Assembly (NCBI GenBank): GCA_019113825.1 | Contig: DXGR01000089.1 | Span: 1 to 57,295, forward strand | Direction of reading: 5' to 3' | Length of the DNA: 57,295 nt | From: Candidatus Stackebrandtia excrementipullorum | GTDB lineage: Bacteria; Actinomycetota; Actinomycetes; Mycobacteriales; Micromonosporaceae | The notes under the pieces: model-generated | Database searches by the model: none | Seen by the model: the letters and a program-made list of their open reading frames with translations, nothing else | What the model was told of the DNA's origin: nothing | In this document: positions 1 to 10,485 of the stretch, in pieces | Position numbering within the stretch: the first letter of the stretch is position 1 | Layout of the letters: each line of letters starts with the position of its first letter | Program-made: the position numbers and the translations under genes

Positions 1-905
1 CAGGAGGCGACCGCCCCGTCGACGACGGCTTCGGCGGGATCGAACAGGTCCGAGTACGGTCGGCCGGCCATCGTGGTCCCGTCGGTAAGGTCGACCGTCG
101 CGCGTTCGGCATACGCCGAAGCCTCTTCGGCGTCGTCCCACGACACGCACACAACGACCTGTGGCCTCTGCTGCGAGCCCTCCGGGGTCCGCACGCCCAA
201 GCCGACCAGCGGCGTCGTCTCCGACAATTCCACCGTCTCCAGAACGGCCGCGACCACATCACCCAGGCACTGCGCGACCGTCGAGACCCGCCCGTCGTCG
301 GCGAGGCTCTCCGAACCGTCGACCATCGACAGATCCGCATCGGCCGAACCGAAGACCACGTCCGAGCCACTCACGGTGACACGGGCCAACGGAAGAGTGT
401 AACGGGCGTAATCGGAGTCGACCGTGTCGAAATCGCTCGGCGAAACGAATTCACCGTTTTCCTCGACCCAACCCTGGTCAGCCAGAGTGGACGTCAATGT
501 CTCGGTGTCCTGACCGCCCGAAATCAACGAGTACTGATGCGGCGGCTGCCCCACCGTGATCGCATACCCCGCACCATCGAGGTCGATGCCCAAGTCCGTG
601 TTCTCGATGCCGATTCCAGCGAGTGAGGCGGCCCCGAAACCGACCAACATGCCGTAACCGGGCGGCTCCGTTATCGGCTCCCCATCGGGCAACATCTCGG
701 TCAAAGTCAGCCCGTCGCCGTAATATATCTGAAGCGGCGCGTCCTCGATCGGGGCCATCCGTGACAACGCCGCCAGTAGACGGCTCGACCCTTCGGAAGC
801 GGCTTCGTTCTCCGAGACCGACCCCGTCTCGGCGCCCGCCGAACAACCCGCCACCGCGATGACCGCGACGGCACTCGCCACCACGGCGGTCGACAAACGT
901 CGCAT
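1..905 (-). CDS. Putative secreted lipoprotein, 3' end outside window
   Basis: The protein starts MRRLSTAVVASAVAV and has a lipobox VAGC near residue 21, so it should be exported and lipid-anchored on the outer face of the membrane. About 300 residues are visible and the frame stays open to the window edge, so the C-terminus is missing. The mature part is acidic and rich in Gly, Ser, Thr and Asp. I recognise no catalytic motif or named family. The ATG at 905 is preceded by a purine-rich GAGGAAAG about 11 bases upstream. It lies downstream of the ilvC terminator in the same direction and is probably transcribed on its own. Confidence 0.7.
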   Translation of the reverse strand, partial: MRRLSTAVVASAVAVIAVAGCSAGAETGSVSENEAASEGSSRLLAALSRMAPIEDAPLQIYYGDGLTLTEMLPDGEPITEPPGYGMLVGFGAASLAGIGIENTDLGIDLDGAGYAITVGQPPHQYSLISGGQDTETLTSTLADQGWVEENGEFVSPSDFDTVDSDYARYTLPLARVTVSGSDVVFGSADADLSMVDGSESLADDGRVSTVAQCLGDVVAAVLETVELSETTPLVGLGVRTPEGSQQRPQVVVCVSWDDAEEASAYAERATVDLTDGTTMAGRPYSDLFDPAEAVVDGAVAS

Positions 906-998
906 GGACGACCACTTTCCTCGAACGATTCGGCCACCGCGATTATGGCAAACCGACGCAACCCCACCCGCTACTCCAGGGCCCGGACGAGAGCCGAA

Positions 999-1039
999 AA
1001 ACGCCGGAGCAGCCCTGGTTCGGAACTGCTCCGGCGTTT
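999..1039 (-). terminator. Rho-independent terminator of ilvBNC
   Basis: A 14-bp perfect stem (999-1012 with 1026-1039) with a 13-base loop is followed on the minus strand by a short T run. It lies about 70 bases past the ilvC stop and is the natural end of the ilvBNC transcript. Confidence 0.85.
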
Positions 1040-1110
1040 CATTCACCCGTGGACGCTGCGCTACCGAAAACCGTCGAGACTCGACATCCGGCGGCTACCC
1101 GTCCGCTTCG

Positions 1111-2136
<1,026 letters not shown>

Positions 2137-2141
2137 TCAAT

Positions 2142-2678
2142 TCATGCGGCGCGGCTACGCGCCATGGACGTCATCGATTTCGCTCCCCTGCCCAGCCCCA
2201 CCAGACCGGATTGAGCCAGCTCGGCGATACCGAACGGTTCTATCACCTGCAGCAACGCATCGATTTTGCCGGTCGAACCGGTCGCCTCGATCGTCACCGT
2301 GTCCGGCGTGACGTCGACGACCTTGGCCCTGAAAAGACCGGCGGCCTCGACCACTTGCGATCGAGTCACCGAGTCGGCCCTGACCTTGACCAGCAACAGT
2401 TGTCGCTGGACGGAGGCCCCGGACTCGAGTTCCACGATCTTCAGCACGTTGATCAGCTTGTTGAGCTGCTTGGTGACCTGTTCCAACGGCAACTCGGCGG
2501 CGTCCACGACGATCGTGATGCGCGAGATACCCGGTTGTTCGGTCTCTCCCACCGCCAGCGAGTCGATGTTGAAGCCACGACGCGAAAACAGTGCGGTCAC
2601 TCGCGACAGGACACCCGGCTTGTTCTCCACCAGAACCGACAACGTGTGTTTGCGGCCCTGGTCGTTGCGATCGGTCAT
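2142..2678 (-). CDS. ilvN: Acetolactate synthase small (regulatory) subunit
   Basis: Regulatory subunit that activates the catalytic subunit IlvB and confers valine feedback inhibition. The 178-residue protein begins MTDRNDQGRKHTLSVLVENK. The N-terminal ACT domain (about residues 10-85, with ENKPGVLSRV and RRGFNIDSL) and the C-terminal ALS_ss_C domain are both present. I chose the ATG at 2678 because it starts one base after the ilvB TGA. An in-frame ATG at 2690 would overlap ilvB by 11 bases and is a possible alternative. A longer frame reaching 2882 is only the shadow of ilvB. Confidence 0.95.
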   Translation of the reverse strand: MTDRNDQGRKHTLSVLVENKPGVLSRVTALFSRRGFNIDSLAVGETEQPGISRITIVVDAAELPLEQVTKQLNKLINVLKIVELESGASVQRQLLLVKVRADSVTRSQVVEAAGLFRAKVVDVTPDTVTIEATGSTGKIDALLQVIEPFGIAELAQSGLVGLGRGAKSMTSMARSRAA

Positions 2679-2679
2679 G

Positions 2680-4479
2680 TCAGCACTCATCCTCGTCGAA
2701 TATCGGACGCACGTCCCGAGCGGCCAAGATCTCGTCGTTGCCGACACCCGCGGGCACCATCGGCCAGACCATCGCATCGGCGCCGACGATGAAGTCGATG
2801 ACGACCGGACGATCGTTGATCGCCATGGCCTTCTCGATGGTGGGGTCGATGTCGGCTTCGGAGTCGCATCGCAGACCGACACAACCCAGAGCCTCCGCCA
2901 GTTTCACGAAGTCCGGCACTCGGCCGTGGGTCCCGAGGTCCGTGTTGGAGTAGCGCTGGTTGTAGAACAACGTCTGCCACTGCCTGACCATGCCGAGGTT
3001 TCCGTTGTTGATGACCGCCACCTTGATCGGTATGCCCTCGAGTGCGCAAGTCGCGAGCTCCTGGTTGGTCATCTGGAAACATCCGTCGCCGTCGATGGCC
3101 CACACGGTGGTTTCGGGTTTGCCGAACTTGGCCCCCATCGCCGCCGGCACCGCGTACCCCATGGTCCCCAGACCTCCGGAGTTCAGGAAGCTATACGGCT
3201 TGTCATAGGAGATGAACTGGGACGCCCACATCTGGTGTTGTCCCACCCCCGTCACGTAGACGGCGTCGCCACCCGCGATCTTGCCGATGCGTTCGATGAC
3301 CGCCTGAGGTGACAGGACTCCGTCAGTGTGTTTTTCGTAGCCGAGCGGATAACGGGCCCGCAGGTCGTTCAGCTCGGTCCACCAGGTGCCCAACCGCGAC
3401 CGGTCCGCCGACTCGTCGTACCCGGCCGCCAACATCGCGATCGCGGCTTTGGCGTCTCCGACAATCGGAACGTCGGCGTGTCGGTTCTTACCGATTTCAG
3501 CTGGGTCGATGTCGACGTGAACGATCTTGGCGACGGGTGCAAAGGTGTCGAGCTTTCCGGTGACCCGGTCGTCGAAACGTGCTCCCAGTGCAAGGATCAG
3601 GTCGGCTTTTTGCAACGCGTACACCGCCGAGACCGTGCCGTGCATCCCCGGCATACCGACGTGCTGCTCATGTGAATCGGGGAAAGCACCCCGCGCCATC
3701 AGCGTCGTAACCACGGGGGCACCGGAGACCTCGGCGAGCTGTTTGAGTTCCTCACATGCGTCCGCCTTCAGCACTCCACCGCCCACGTACAGGACCGGGC
3801 GACGCGACTGGGCCAACAACTCGTTGGCCTGCCGGATCTGTTTGCTGTGCGGCTGTGTAGTGGGCCGATAACCGGGCAGCTCGAGGCGTGGTGGCCACGA
3901 GAACGGTGTCTCGGCCTGCAACAGGTCTTTCGGAATGTCGACGAGAACCGGGCCGGGACGGCCCGACGAGGCGATGTGAAAAGCCTCGGCCATGATCCGC
4001 GGAATGTCGGCCACATCGGTGACGAGGTAGCCGTGTTTGGTGACCGGCATGGTGGCGCCGTGAATGTCGGCTTCCTGAAATGCGTCGCTACCGATCATCG
4101 CCGAGGCGACCTGGCCGGTGATGGCCACGATGGGCACCGAGTCCATGTAGGCGTCCGCCAGCGGCGTGACCAGGTTGGTCGCGCCCGGGCCGGAGGTGGC
4201 CATGCACACACCGACGCGCCCGGTTGCCTGAGCGTAACCGGTGGCCGCGTGCCCCGCCCCCTGCTCGTGACGGACAAGAACGTGACGAACCCGTGTGGAG
4301 TCCATCATCGGGTCGTAAGCAGGCAGAATGGCGCCTCCCGGGATCCCGAATACAACCTCGACGTCGAGCTCTTCGAGGGAACGCACCAGGGCTTGCGCCC
4401 CGGTCAAAGTCGGAGGGCCCGGTCGCCTGCCGGGTGGTCGAGGTATGGCGAACTTTTCCGAGTTACTCATCTCATTCAT
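2680..4479 (-). CDS. ilvB: Acetolactate synthase large (catalytic) subunit
   Basis: Thiamine-diphosphate enzyme that condenses two pyruvates, or pyruvate and 2-oxobutyrate, in the first committed step of branched-chain amino acid synthesis. The N-terminal domain has [14 protein letters not shown] and the catalytic-glutamate segment [14 protein letters not shown]. The central FAD/DHS-like domain and the C-terminal ThDP motif ([12 protein letters not shown] ending at [12 protein letters not shown]) are complete. At 599 residues from ATG 4479 ([10 protein letters not shown]) it has normal family length. A second ATG at 4470 is equally possible. The frame upstream is open to 4560 but runs into the attenuator. 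Expression is probably controlled by the leader described at 4531-4702. Confidence 0.96.
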   Translation of the reverse strand: MNEMSNSEKFAIPRPPGRRPGPPTLTGAQALVRSLEELDVEVVFGIPGGAILPAYDPMMDSTRVRHVLVRHEQGAGHAATGYAQATGRVGVCMATSGPGATNLVTPLADAYMDSVPIVAITGQVASAMIGSDAFQEADIHGATMPVTKHGYLVTDVADIPRIMAEAFHIASSGRPGPVLVDIPKDLLQAETPFSWPPRLELPGYRPTTQPHSKQIRQANELLAQSRRPVLYVGGGVLKADACEELKQLAEVSGAPVVTTLMARGAFPDSHEQHVGMPGMHGTVSAVYALQKADLILALGARFDDRVTGKLDTFAPVAKIVHVDIDPAEIGKNRHADVPIVGDAKAAIAMLAAGYDESADRSRLGTWWTELNDLRARYPLGYEKHTDGVLSPQAVIERIGKIAGGDAVYVTGVGQHQMWASQFISYDKPYSFLNSGGLGTMGYAVPAAMGAKFGKPETTVWAIDGDGCFQMTNQELATCALEGIPIKVAVINNGNLGMVRQWQTLFYNQRYSNTDLGTHGRVPDFVKLAEALGCVGLRCDSEADIDPTIEKAMAINDRPVVIDFIVGADAMVWPMVPAGVGNDEILAARDVRPIFDEDEC

Positions 4480-4530
4480 CCGGTTCGCTGTTCGGTTTCT
4501 CTGTTGCCTTGTGGTTCTGCCTGTTTTGGG

Positions 4531-4567
4531 CAAAAAAAGTCGCCCGCGTGCAAGACGCACGGGGCGA
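4531..4567 (-). terminator. Attenuator terminator in the ilvB leader
   Basis: On the minus strand a GC-rich 11-bp stem with one bulged base and a GTCTT loop (4541-4567) is followed directly by ACTTTTTTT (4532-4540). This intrinsic terminator sits upstream of the ilvB start and downstream of the leader ORF. That placement is expected for transcription attenuation, not for the end of another gene, because the neighbour upstream (the GGDEF-EAL gene) ends at 4743. Confidence 0.82.
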
Positions 4568-4595
4568 GCGCACCGTCGAGGTGACGACGGTGCGC
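4568..4595 (-). promoter_or_regulatory. Leader hairpin overlapping the leader stop codon
   Basis: A perfect 10-bp inverted repeat (4568-4577 with 4586-4595, loop 8) begins at the last base of the leader-peptide stop codon and ends directly before the terminator's 5' arm. A ribosome paused at the end of the leader ORF would cover its proximal arm, so it is a candidate pause or anti-antiterminator stem. The regulatory role is inferred. Confidence 0.6.
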
Positions 4596-4666
4596 TATGT
4601 AAGTACTACAGCCCCGAGCGCGCGGTCGGTGACCGCGTTCGGGTTGATAATTCGCTGCTGTGGCAC
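4595..4666 (-). CDS. Putative ilv leader peptide, 23 aa
   Basis: A GTG-started ORF of 23 codons encodes [19 protein letters not shown] followed by Val-Val-Leu-Thr and TAG. It holds two adjacent Ile codons and ends in GTA GTA CTT ACA, which are A/T-ending Val and Leu codons unusual for this high-GC genome. It stops at the base of the regulatory hairpin. There is no good Shine-Dalgarno sequence, but the GTG lies about where the transcript would start from the TTGACA promoter upstream, so it may be translated leaderless. The call rests on position and codon content only. Confidence 0.6.
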   Translation of the reverse strand: MPQQRIINPNAVTDRALGAVVLT

Positions 4667-4672
4667 GCGGCA

Positions 4673-4702
4673 AGGATGCCTCACCGTCTCGCCTATTGTC
4701 AA
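4673..4702 (-). promoter_or_regulatory. Candidate ilvB promoter
   Basis: On the minus strand a perfect -35 TTGACA (4697-4702) is separated by 18 bases from a weak -10 CATCCT (4673-4678). Transcription would start near 4666, the first base of the leader ORF. The -10 is a poor match, so confidence is moderate. Confidence 0.45.
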
Positions 4703-4742
4703 CTTTTCTCGCATATTAGGAATGCCTGCGTGTCGCGGTCGT

Positions 4743-7427
4743 CTACGACTCAATGGCCAGTTGGGAGGTTCTCACGATGGTCGCCTCCTGTTCCAACAAC
4801 CGGTCGATGTCGTTGACCGACAGAGGCCTGAACAACAGGTAGCCCTGAACCATGCGGCACCCCGCGTTCTCGACCACGTCCAGCTGTAGTTGACTCTCAA
4901 CGCCTTCGGCGATCACGGACAGGCCAAGCCGCTCGCCGAGTCGCACGACGACGTCGGCCAAGGGCGCCGAGCCGCGGTCGTCACCGGCCACCAGGTTCCG
5001 GTCGATCTTCAGGATGTCGACGGGGAGCCGGTGGAGCTGCCCCAAGGAGGAGTAACCCGCTCCGAAATCGTCAAGCGCGACACGGACACCGGTGCCCCGC
5101 AGCGTCCCCAGTTGAGCCGCCAACATGTCGATGTCCTGCGCGACGTCCTGTTCCGTGACCTCGACGACCAACTTGGACGGAGGAACACCTCGCTGCAGCA
5201 GGGCCTGAGCACAGTCGGCGGCCAATTGGCCCGAGTGCAGCTGACGCGGCGACAGGTTCATCGATATCCAGGTGGGGTGGCCCGCTGAACGCCACACGGC
5301 CAGCCGTTCGGCCACCTCTTTCAAGGTCCACGCGGTGAGCATCGACGACAGACCGGCGTCTTCGACGATGGGGATGAACTCCCCGGGCGACACCGGACCG
5401 AAGTCGGGGTGGTTCCACCGCATCAAGGCCTCGGCCCCAACGATGCGTCGGTCCGGCAACGAGATGACCGGCTGGTACACCAACGACAGTTCGTTACGCT
5501 CGACCGCACCGTGAAGCGCCTGTTCCAACAGGTTGCGGCGCCGAATCCGCTGCTCGAACTCCTGGTCATAGGCTTCGATGCGGTTCTTACCGCCTTGTTT
5601 CGCGGAACGAAGGGCCAGATCCGCGTTTCGTAGGAGCGCCTCCACGTCGTCAGCGGTGGAGCAGCCTGCCAGGCCGATGCTCGTCGACAGGTACACGGGC
5701 GCCTGACGGTCGAGTTGGTAAGGCTCGGCGAGGACTTCGCGCAATCGCTCGGCGATCGGGTGACCGTTGAGCGGATCGCACCACAGAAGCACCGCAAACT
5801 CGTCGCCGCCGAGTCGGGCGGCCACGTCCGTCGGCCGCAGATTGTCGATGATCCGGCGCGCGACCTCGACCAGTACGGCGTCCCCGATATCGTGCCCTTG
5901 GGTGTCGTTGACCTTCTTGAAACCGTCGAGGTCGATGGCCAGCAACGTGCACGGCATGGCTCCACCGGCCACATCGGCCTCCAGCGTTCGCAACAGAGCA
6001 CGCCGGTTCGACAAGGACGTCAAACTGTCCACATAAGCCAATTTGGCCAGTTCGCGTTCCAGCGAACGCCTTTTGCCGATGTCTCTGGTGTGCACCACCA
6101 AACCACCGACCTGCGGCACCTCACGCTGATCCGAGACCGTCGACTCGGTATCACGCCAGACCCCGTCCGCATCGCAGATCCGGGCATCCACCTGTATGTG
6201 CCGACGATTGCGGCTTCCGGACAGAACGTCGGCGAGTTGACGGTTCACCTCCGCGGCGTCATCGGGGTGAACCAGGTCGGCGAACTCCACACCGGTGAGA
6301 TCGCGATCGGCCGAACCGGGACGCCATTCCGCCGAAAAGGCCTGCCAGCGGACCCGTCTGCGAGCGTCCAGCACGGTGATGAAGTCACTCGAACCGGCAA
6401 CAATGGAACGGAGGTATTTTTCGCCGTCGGCTGCCTCCTCCGCGTAACGCCTGACGTCGATCTTGGCCAGAAGCTGCCGGATGGACAATGTCGCCACCGC
6501 CGCCATTCCCAACAGCAGGGCGTCGGTGGTCAACGAACCGACCGCGATCGTGTAGTACAGCGCCGACCCCACCGCCATACCCGCCGGAATCAACGCGATC
6601 GCCGCGTCGACCCTCGGAAGCGGCTGTGCCTTGCGCGCACCCGGATATCGGCGGGCCAACCAGGCCGTACCGGCGGCGGCCAGACAGCCGAGCGCACCGG
6701 CCAGCACCATCAAACGGCACGCCCAGTCCGGCAGTGGACCGGCAGTGGCGATGAGGATGCTCACGTGCGATACCGCCACGAGCCCCAACGCCGCGACCAG
6801 GAGGATGTAACGCCGCCGATAGGTTCGCGCCCGGACCGTCACCACGATGCCGATACCGAACATGACCACGGCGGCCATGCCCGTCACCGTGGCTTCACCG
6901 TAGCGGGTGAGCAGCTCCGTTTCGACGTCGCGGGGCCCCAGGAAGCCCCAGCCCGTGAACAACAGGCACGACCCGATGAACGCACCGTCCATCGCGCTAC
7001 GCAGTTGAGACGCTCGACTGGACTCACCAGGCAGCCGTGTCAGACCTTCGGCGAAGAAGACCATCATCACGACTCCGCCCACGGCGATCGGCATCGTGTC
7101 GGCCACGATGACGGCCAGAGCGACCGCCACGGCAGCCACGCCCAGTCCGATGGCGAAGCGCCGATAGGCCAACCGGTCTTCACGCACAACGACGGGGTCG
7201 CTGATGCGCCATACGACGAACCCGGCGAAGGCTGCCGCGATCACCAAAATGATGCTCCACGGCCCGGGGGTCGCCTCAATCCCGCCGATGATCCGCGCCA
7301 GGGCGACGACCACCGCGGTCAGTAGTACCAGTCCGACGATGCCCGCAGTCAGTAAAACGTGAGACCGCGAGGTTCGGATACCAAGGGGGTGCACTCGTCT
7401 AGAGTGCCATCCTGCCCCATGAAGCAT
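4743..7427 (-). CDS. Membrane PAS-GGDEF-EAL cyclic-di-GMP protein
   Basis: Predicted bifunctional cyclic-di-GMP enzyme of 894 residues. The N-terminal third (about residues 24-310) is a run of 8 or more hydrophobic helices. A PAS domain follows (about 335-450), then a GGDEF domain with intact RLGGDEFAVLL, then an EAL domain with EALMRW, MNLSP, EVTEQD, DDFGAGYSSLG, KIDRN and AEGVES. Both cyclase and phosphodiesterase residues therefore look functional. ATG 7427 has no clear ribosome site; GTG 7394 (883 aa) is an alternative. From memory, S. coelicolor has a GGDEF-EAL gene (SCO5511) beside ilvB. Whether it makes or degrades cyclic-di-GMP cannot be told from sequence. Confidence 0.88.
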   Translation of the reverse strand: MLHGAGWHSRRVHPLGIRTSRSHVLLTAGIVGLVLLTAVVVALARIIGGIEATPGPWSIILVIAAAFAGFVVWRISDPVVVREDRLAYRRFAIGLGVAAVAVALAVIVADTMPIAVGGVVMMVFFAEGLTRLPGESSRASQLRSAMDGAFIGSCLLFTGWGFLGPRDVETELLTRYGEATVTGMAAVVMFGIGIVVTVRARTYRRRYILLVAALGLVAVSHVSILIATAGPLPDWACRLMVLAGALGCLAAAGTAWLARRYPGARKAQPLPRVDAAIALIPAGMAVGSALYYTIAVGSLTTDALLLGMAAVATLSIRQLLAKIDVRRYAEEAADGEKYLRSIVAGSSDFITVLDARRRVRWQAFSAEWRPGSADRDLTGVEFADLVHPDDAAEVNRQLADVLSGSRNRRHIQVDARICDADGVWRDTESTVSDQREVPQVGGLVVHTRDIGKRRSLERELAKLAYVDSLTSLSNRRALLRTLEADVAGGAMPCTLLAIDLDGFKKVNDTQGHDIGDAVLVEVARRIIDNLRPTDVAARLGGDEFAVLLWCDPLNGHPIAERLREVLAEPYQLDRQAPVYLSTSIGLAGCSTADDVEALLRNADLALRSAKQGGKNRIEAYDQEFEQRIRRRNLLEQALHGAVERNELSLVYQPVISLPDRRIVGAEALMRWNHPDFGPVSPGEFIPIVEDAGLSSMLTAWTLKEVAERLAVWRSAGHPTWISMNLSPRQLHSGQLAADCAQALLQRGVPPSKLVVEVTEQDVAQDIDMLAAQLGTLRGTGVRVALDDFGAGYSSLGQLHRLPVDILKIDRNLVAGDDRGSAPLADVVVRLGERLGLSVIAEGVESQLQLDVVENAGCRMVQGYLLFRPLSVNDIDRLLEQEATIVRTSQLAIES

Positions 7428-7452
7428 CTACTGGTATGTACTCATATGTCAC

Positions 7453-7479
7453 AAAAAAACTCGCGGCGTATTCACGCGA
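7453..7479 (-). terminator. Probable terminator of ilvD
   Basis: On the minus strand a short TCGCG/CGCGA stem (7475-7479 with 7461-7465), with an inner GCGT/ACGC alternative, is followed by a run of seven T (7453-7459). It lies about 35 bases after the ilvD stop. The stem is short, so strength is uncertain. Confidence 0.55.
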
Positions 7480-7513
7480 CGACTCCATATTGCCATCAAC
7501 GGGAGAGTTTGCC

Positions 7514-9358
7514 CTAGTCCACGACGCGATACGCGCCATCGCTTGCGGCCGTAGCCATCGATGCATATGCACGTAGCGCCGCGGTCACGGGACGCCGACG
7601 GTCTCGCGGCGTGAACGGACGGTCGCGCTTCTCCTCGGCGACCCGACGAGCAGCCAGCTCCTCATCGGACACCCGGAGAGTGATCTTCCGTTCGGGGATA
7701 TCCAACTCGACGAGGTCACCGTCGACGACCAAACCGATGACGCCGCCCCCGGCCGCCTCCGGCGAAACATGCCCGATGGACAGACCCGACGTGCCACCGG
7801 AAAACCGGCCGTCGGTGACCAACGCACAGGCCTGGCCGAGGCCACGCCCCTTCAGAAACGACGTCGGGTGCAGCATCTCCTGCATCCCGGGGCCGCCCTT
7901 GGGACCTTCGTAACGGATGACCACAACGTCGCCGGCCTGCACCGCACCTCCGAGGATGCCGGAAACGGCATCCTCCTGCGACTCGAAGACCCGAGCGGGT
8001 CCGCTGAACACGAGGTTGTCCTCACCGACTCCGGCGGTCTTGACGACACAACCGTCCGGTGCCAGATTTCCGAAGAGCACGGCCAGGCCACCGTCGGCGG
8101 TATAGGCGTGTTCCACGGACCGAATACAACCCGTCTCGGCATTGCGATCCAAACTCGACCAGCGGTTGGAGGTGGAGAACGGTTCGGTGGTTCGCACACC
8201 CCCCGGAGCCGCGTGGAACAGTTCGGCGGCGTCAGCACTGTGATCGGGGTTGCGGATATCCCAGGTGGACAACCAGTCGGGCAGAGATGGCGAGTGCACC
8301 GATCCGACGTCCTCGTGCAGAAGGCCCGCACGGTGCAACTCGCCGAGGATCGCCGGTATCCCACCCGCCCGATGCACGTCCTCCATGTAGTAGTCGGCCG
8401 AGTTCGGCGCGATCTTCGCCAGACACGGGACTCTACGCGATATCGCATCGATGTCTGCGACGGAAAAGTCGATGCCGCCTTCACGCGCGGCCGCCAATAG
8501 GTGCAGCACCGTATTCGTCGAACCGCCCATGGCCACATCCAGGGCGACCGCGTTGTCGAAGGCACGACGATCGGCGATGTTTCGGGGCAGCACGGATTCG
8601 TCGTCACCGTCGTAGTAACGGCGCGCCACCTCGACGATCACCTCACCGGCACGGGAGAACAGGTCACGCCGGGCCGAGTGCGTCGCCAAAACCGAACCGT
8701 TACCCGGCAGCGCCAGGCCGATGGCCTCGGTCAAACAGTTCATGGAGTTGGCCGTGAACATGCCCGAGCACGAACCGCACGTCGGGCAGGCGGAACGTTC
8801 GATGTCGTCGAGGTCGTCGCCGCTCACCGAATCGTTGGCCGAGGCGATCATGGCGTCGACCAAATCCAGCCTGCGGGAAACCACACCGTCGACGGCGACC
8901 GTACGGCCGGCCTCCATGGGCCCTCCGGAGACGAACACGGTCGGGATGTTCAGACGCATCGCCGCCAGCAGCATGCCCGGTGTGATCTTGTCGCAGTTCG
9001 AGATACAGACCAACGCATCGGCGCAGTGCGCGTTGACCATGTATTCCACCGAGTCGGCGATCAGTTCCCGGCTGGGCAGCGAATAAAGCATCCCGCCGTG
9101 TCCCATGGCGATGCCGTCGTCAACGGCTATCGTGTGGAACTCCTTCGAGACGCCACCGGCGGTCTTGATCGACTCGGCGACGATGTCGCCAAGGTCCTTC
9201 AAATGAACATGACCGGGCACGAACTGGGTGTAGCTGTTCGCGATGGCGACAATCGGTTTCCCGAAGTCGTCGTCGGTCATGCCCGTCGCCCGCCACAGGG
9301 CACGGGCGCCCGCCATGGTCCTACCGTGGGTTGAAGTACGCGATCGCAGTGCTGGCAT
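7514..9358 (-). CDS. ilvD: Dihydroxy-acid dehydratase
   Basis: Fe-S dehydratase that makes 2-oxoisovalerate and 2-oxo-3-methylvalerate, the step after IlvC. The protein of 614 residues matches the long E. coli-type enzyme. It has the cluster-ligand motifs [10 protein letters not shown] and [19 protein letters not shown] and the C-terminal [20 protein letters not shown] start it at ATG 9358 ([18 protein letters not shown]), the usual N-terminus; an in-frame ATG at 9403 adds 15 non-conserved residues. It is separated from ilvBNC by the GGDEF-EAL gene and probably has its own promoter. Confidence 0.95.
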   Translation of the reverse strand: MPALRSRTSTHGRTMAGARALWRATGMTDDDFGKPIVAIANSYTQFVPGHVHLKDLGDIVAESIKTAGGVSKEFHTIAVDDGIAMGHGGMLYSLPSRELIADSVEYMVNAHCADALVCISNCDKITPGMLLAAMRLNIPTVFVSGGPMEAGRTVAVDGVVSRRLDLVDAMIASANDSVSGDDLDDIERSACPTCGSCSGMFTANSMNCLTEAIGLALPGNGSVLATHSARRDLFSRAGEVIVEVARRYYDGDDESVLPRNIADRRAFDNAVALDVAMGGSTNTVLHLLAAAREGGIDFSVADIDAISRRVPCLAKIAPNSADYYMEDVHRAGGIPAILGELHRAGLLHEDVGSVHSPSLPDWLSTWDIRNPDHSADAAELFHAAPGGVRTTEPFSTSNRWSSLDRNAETGCIRSVEHAYTADGGLAVLFGNLAPDGCVVKTAGVGEDNLVFSGPARVFESQEDAVSGILGGAVQAGDVVVIRYEGPKGGPGMQEMLHPTSFLKGRGLGQACALVTDGRFSGGTSGLSIGHVSPEAAGGGVIGLVVDGDLVELDIPERKITLRVSDEELAARRVAEEKRDRPFTPRDRRRPVTAALRAYASMATAASDGAYRVVD

Positions 9359-9423
9359 ACCGGCCAGTCTGCCACTTCTCACATAATGAGACCGGGAGCC
9401 CACGGAATGAAGCAGACATAAGG

Positions 9424-10284
9424 CTACTTTTCGGTCGCATCACCGTTACCGGAATCACTCGTCTTCTTGGCGGATTTCTTGGCCGCCTTCTTGGCCGCCT
9501 TCTTCGCAGCCTTCTTCACGGCCTTCTTGGCCGTTTTCTTGGCCGCCTTCTTCGCTGTTTTCTTCGCAGCCTTCTTCACCGGTTCGTCCTTGCCCGCGTC
9601 CTCGGTTTCGGCAGCCTCCTCCGACGCCCCAGGCTTTTCGGCCACCTCACCGACGAACTCGTCGGGCTCGTCCGGCTTCTCGTCCGCCTCGGCTCCTTCA
9701 GGAGACGTCGCCGAATACTCGGTCAAGGCGTCCAGCTCACCGGGGTCCACCGTGAGAGCCTTAAGCTCCTCGTCGCTCCACGTCTGCGACGACGGGAGAA
9801 CCGAACCCGCCGGACCCGAAACACTGAGTTTTCTGACCTGGACTCCCAGAATCTGGTCGATCGGGCACGCACCGTGCTGTTTGGAGTCCTCGCTTCGACG
9901 GTGATCACCGACCACGACCACATGCCCGGACGGGACCACACCGGAACGGTTGAGCTCCGGTGGATAAGGTTCCCCCGCCACGGCCACGACACGCTTGATG
10001 TACCAACCGGCCGAATCCAGATCCCGACCAGCCGGCGGATTGTGACGCCATCCCGAAATCGGATGCGGCCTGGCCAGGACAACGATGCGTCCCTTGCGCA
10101 GCCCGCCGATGCCTCGACGAATGAGCACCTTCTCACCGTCGTACAAGGCCGGGCTCATACTCATGCCCTCTACCGTGATGGCCACATATCGATGCCGAAC
10201 CCACCAGGCGGCCGCAGCCATCGATGCCACCGCACCACCGCCGATGAGCAGTCCCCACGTCTTCTTGGACCGGCGCTTCGTCAT
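9424..10284 (-). CDS. S26 signal-peptidase-like protein with histone-H1-like tail
   Basis: Residues 10-28 form one membrane helix. The S26 boxes follow: EGMSMSPAL with candidate nucleophile Ser42, [13 protein letters not shown] with candidate general base Lys97, and [13 protein letters not shown]. The core ends near residue 155. An acidic linker (about 171-235, rich in Glu and Asp) leads into a strongly basic Lys/Ala repeat (236-274, [10 protein letters not shown] type) like the tails of histone H1 and actinobacterial HupB. No second membrane helix is visible, so with the usual topology both core and tail would be outside the cell. It is a plausible active peptidase; the tail is odd. Start ATG 10284 gives [13 protein letters not shown], a normal positive-inside N-terminus. 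Confidence 0.8.
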   Translation of the reverse strand: MTKRRSKKTWGLLIGGGAVASMAAAAWWVRHRYVAITVEGMSMSPALYDGEKVLIRRGIGGLRKGRIVVLARPHPISGWRHNPPAGRDLDSAGWYIKRVVAVAGEPYPPELNRSGVVPSGHVVVVGDHRRSEDSKQHGACPIDQILGVQVRKLSVSGPAGSVLPSSQTWSDEELKALTVDPGELDALTEYSATSPEGAEADEKPDEPDEFVGEVAEKPGASEEAAETEDAGKDEPVKKAAKKTAKKAAKKTAKKAVKKAAKKAAKKAAKKSAKKTSDSGNGDATEK

Positions 10285-10409
10285 GTCAAGATCCTACGCC
10301 GTCACCGACGAAACCGAGCGATGCGTATCACGTGGCGCGATGACCAGTGACATCACATCACGACGAACACCATGCGCGACCACCGCGACACCGATGTTCG
10401 GTATGGACA

Positions 10410-10444
10410 AAAACGGGCCCGTACCGCAGCTGCGGTACGGGCCC
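10410..10444 (-). terminator. Terminator after the ABC transporter gene
   Basis: A 14-bp perfect GC-rich stem (10415-10428 with 10431-10444), which as DNA is one long palindrome, is followed on the minus strand by GTTTTT. It lies about 40 bases past the ABC transporter stop and ends the MauE/TlpA/ABC operon. Confidence 0.85.
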
Positions 10445-10485
10445 CTTCGATGGGTCCGGCGTCCATGGCCCGATCCTTGTCGAGG

